Source: Chara braunii
Lineage: Eukaryota; Streptophyta; Charophyceae; Charales; Characeae
DNA: 20,177 nucleotides
NCBI GenBank assembly: GCA_003427395.1
Contig: BFEA01000018.1
Coordinates: 3,828,553 to 3,848,729 of the forward strand
Direction of reading: 5' to 3'
In this document: positions 18,960 through 20,177 of the stretch, one piece after another
Layout of the letters: the number at the start of each line of letters is the position of its first letter
How positions within the stretch are numbered: the stretch's first letter is position 1
Notes under the pieces: generated by a model
Told to the model about the DNA's origin: nothing
Seen by the model: only the letters and a program-made list of their open reading frames with translations
The model's database searches: none
Translations under genes and position numbers: made by a program

Positions 18960-19551
18960 GGGATGCAAGGGTAGATTAATTGAAACAATACGTGGATAAG
19001 ATTCATTATGAAAACAGAGTGACCGGACAATCTGAGAACTTAGAATAGATAGAAATTAGCTACGGTCACCTCTGGGGGGATCATGACACTCGGTCCCACA
19101 GGGCAGAATTAGTTAACTAGAGTGCCCAGTTGAACCAGGGAACTCAGTTTACAAGGCCACAGTGGGCCAGTTAGGAGAGTGTCAGAAACCTTGGACCCAG
19201 GTTAGGGGACCGGGTCCGTTGGGCCGATTTAGTCCCAATAGTAGGAGTAGTAGAGCTTGTCACAGAATAGAGCATTCATGAATGAAGAAGGAATCATCAG
19301 TATCAAAAAACTGTAGATTAGAGGCTTATCTCTTGAATACAAGAGTTGTCTGAGATGGTTTTTAAAAAGACATCTGCACTGTTTAGTATGCATTTGGGAA
19401 CTTGGTAGTGGAGAGTTTCGCAGGCTATCGCCTATAAGCTAAGTTGGCTGATGCTGTCAGATACTTGATTTGTGAGGTCCCCGACCTCCGAACTCGAATT
19501 TTTTGAATGAATGGTGTTTCTGTTGAAAAATAAATAAATAAAAAGAAAGGA
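18960..19551 (+). other. LINE-2 3' untranslated region and A-rich tail
   Basis: Non-coding DNA follows the ORF2 relic. The GACCTCCGAA segment near 19485 matches the LINE-1 3' UTR. The tail is AAAAATAAATAAATAAAAAG, a TAAA-repeat end unlike LINE-1's pure poly(A). No open frame of note occurs. Confidence 0.6.
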
Positions 19552-19630
19552 AGGAGACCTTCTACCTGTGATCTAAAACTAGCAAAATTTGCCCAGGCAT
19601 AGGGCTTGAAACTTGTCAAGACTGTTTTAA

Positions 19631-19876
19631 CTAGTCAGCTAACTGCATAGTACCGTATGGGCTTATTGAAGCCACTATTCCCTTGTTTGCCCAAGTCTTG
19701 GCAAAGCAGAAAACACCTTTCGATAGCCAATCCGAAATGATTGTAATGCGAAGCTCTGAAATTATCTTGTTCTGGATGTGCTTGTTGCAGTGATTCTCCC
19801 CCTTGAACAAGAGGGCGTTTCTGCTCCACCAAATGACAACCATGCCTCTGCTGACATTTGCTAAGTAGTTTGGGCC
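19631..19876 (-). pseudogene. LINE-3: C-terminal fragment of a third LINE ORF2
   Basis: On the minus strand, the segment beginning VSRGMVVIWWSRNALLFKGE, with IISDW further on and a stop at 19631-19633, aligns with the post-zf-RVT tail of LINE-1 (GIIMEVIWTERNDALF...IQADW) and LINE-2 (GIICEVIWTDKNMARF...IRVDW). Upstream (19877-20161) the frame stays open, but it is low-complexity opposite a GA/CA microsatellite and is not LINE protein. So this is a 5'-truncated fragment of about 245 bp in the opposite orientation. It has no function of its own. Confidence 0.75.
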
Positions 19877-19913
19877 CTTTGTAACGGGAGTGAGGCTGAG
19901 GGTGAGCCGAGGG

Positions 19914-19960
19914 AGAGGAGAGAGAGAGGGAGAGAGTGAGAGCACACACACACACTCACT
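19914..19960. repeat. compound GA/CA microsatellite
   Basis: GAGAGAGAGAGGGAGAGAG leads into (CA)n, then CTCACTTACTC. It adjoins the truncated end of the minus-strand LINE fragment. Confidence 0.85.
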
Positions 19961-20063
19961 TACTCGACACGACGGACTCGGACTGAGGGTTGGACGCAGA
20001 CACAGTGGCAAGGCACAAAGTCGAAGTCTTGGATTCCCAATGCCAAAACGGCAAGTCACACTG

Positions 20064-20148
20064 AGTACAAGTACAGCAGCAGAGAACTGGTACGAGACTG
20101 CCCCCCGTACCGTACGGGGAGCCGGTATAAGTACCGGTGACACGTACG
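20064..20148. repeat. GTAC-rich palindrome cluster
   Basis: GTAC occurs seven times in about 85 bp. Two hairpins are visible: CCCCGTACCGTACGGGG (20103-20119), and CCGGTA with TACCGG around TAAG (20122-20137). CGTACG follows at 20143-20148. No gene is associated and the role is unknown. Confidence 0.7.
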
Positions 20149-20177
20149 ATACCAGGGGCATTTCTGCAAAGGCCCCG

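Larger units (their letters stand above)
9976..19551 (+). mobile_element. LINE-2: older, heavily interrupted L1-type retrotransposon
   Basis: It carries the same gene order as LINE-1, but homology is visible only at protein level, so it is a different family and not a recent copy. It runs from a duplicated 5' region through ORF1 (from 10363), ORF2 (from about 13215 to 18959) and a 3' region to a tail at 19526-19551 (AAAAATAAATAAATAAAAAG). Three AT-rich MITEs and one poly(A) retroposon sit inside. Protein alignment to LINE-1 resumes after each insertion (16382-16451, 16848-17085, 17609-18136, 18657-18959), which proves they are nested in one element. The 5' edge is uncertain, and no clean target duplication was found in the purine-rich flanks. 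Confidence 0.82.

Noticed and set aside
19877-20161. N-terminal half of the 176-codon minus-strand frame
   Set aside because: It is open only because it crosses a GA/CA microsatellite; LINE homology begins at about 19876.
1-20177. CRISPR array, bacterial defence system or operon
   Set aside because: No regularly spaced short repeats, no prokaryotic gene layout; all coding signal belongs to eukaryotic LINEs.

Overview
The window looks like intergenic, repeat-packed DNA from a plant nuclear genome. The evidence is two non-LTR (LINE/L1-type) retrotransposons with plant-style architecture: ORF1 with a DUF4283-like region and a zinc knuckle, and ORF2 with an APE-type endonuclease, a reverse transcriptase and a C-terminal zf-RVT zinc-binding domain. 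Miniature inverted-repeat elements (MITEs) accompany them. No host gene, rRNA, tRNA or CRISPR array could be supported. The species cannot be fixed from the sequence; a streptophyte is likely and the exact clade is open.

Layout. Positions 1-1335 are purine-rich non-coding DNA with GA microsatellites. A short MITE (TIR beginning GGGCCTCGCCACACCACT) starts at 1447 and ends near 8701. It is split by a 5'-truncated LINE (LINE-1 here, 1500-8387) with a 16-bp target-site duplication (1484-1499 = 8382-8397), and by a second MITE of the same family (8416-8580, TTA duplication). A ~186-bp snapback element follows (8768-8953), beside an oligo-T tract. Positions 8954-9975 hold no recognisable gene.

A second, older and more decayed LINE (LINE-2, about 9976-19551) fills most of the rest. 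It has a duplicated 5' region, a broken ORF1, an endonuclease with ~425 bp deleted, a frameshifted RT with an 85-bp tandem duplication and a lost catalytic Asp, and a zf-RVT region. Four later insertions break it: three copies of an AT-rich foldback MITE (15980-16381, 17086-17608, and inverted 18137-18656) and a poly(A)-tailed retroposon (about 16452-16847). A minus-strand C-terminal scrap of a third LINE lies at 19631-19876. The window ends in a microsatellite and GTAC-rich palindromes.

Working together: each LINE would have been one bicistronic (or tricistronic) transcript, with ORF1 as RNA-binding chaperone and ORF2 nicking the target and copying the RNA. None is intact: LINE-1 ORF2 has one frameshift and five in-frame stops, though its endonuclease residues are all present. 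The main value of the window is a readable, multi-layer nested insertion history.
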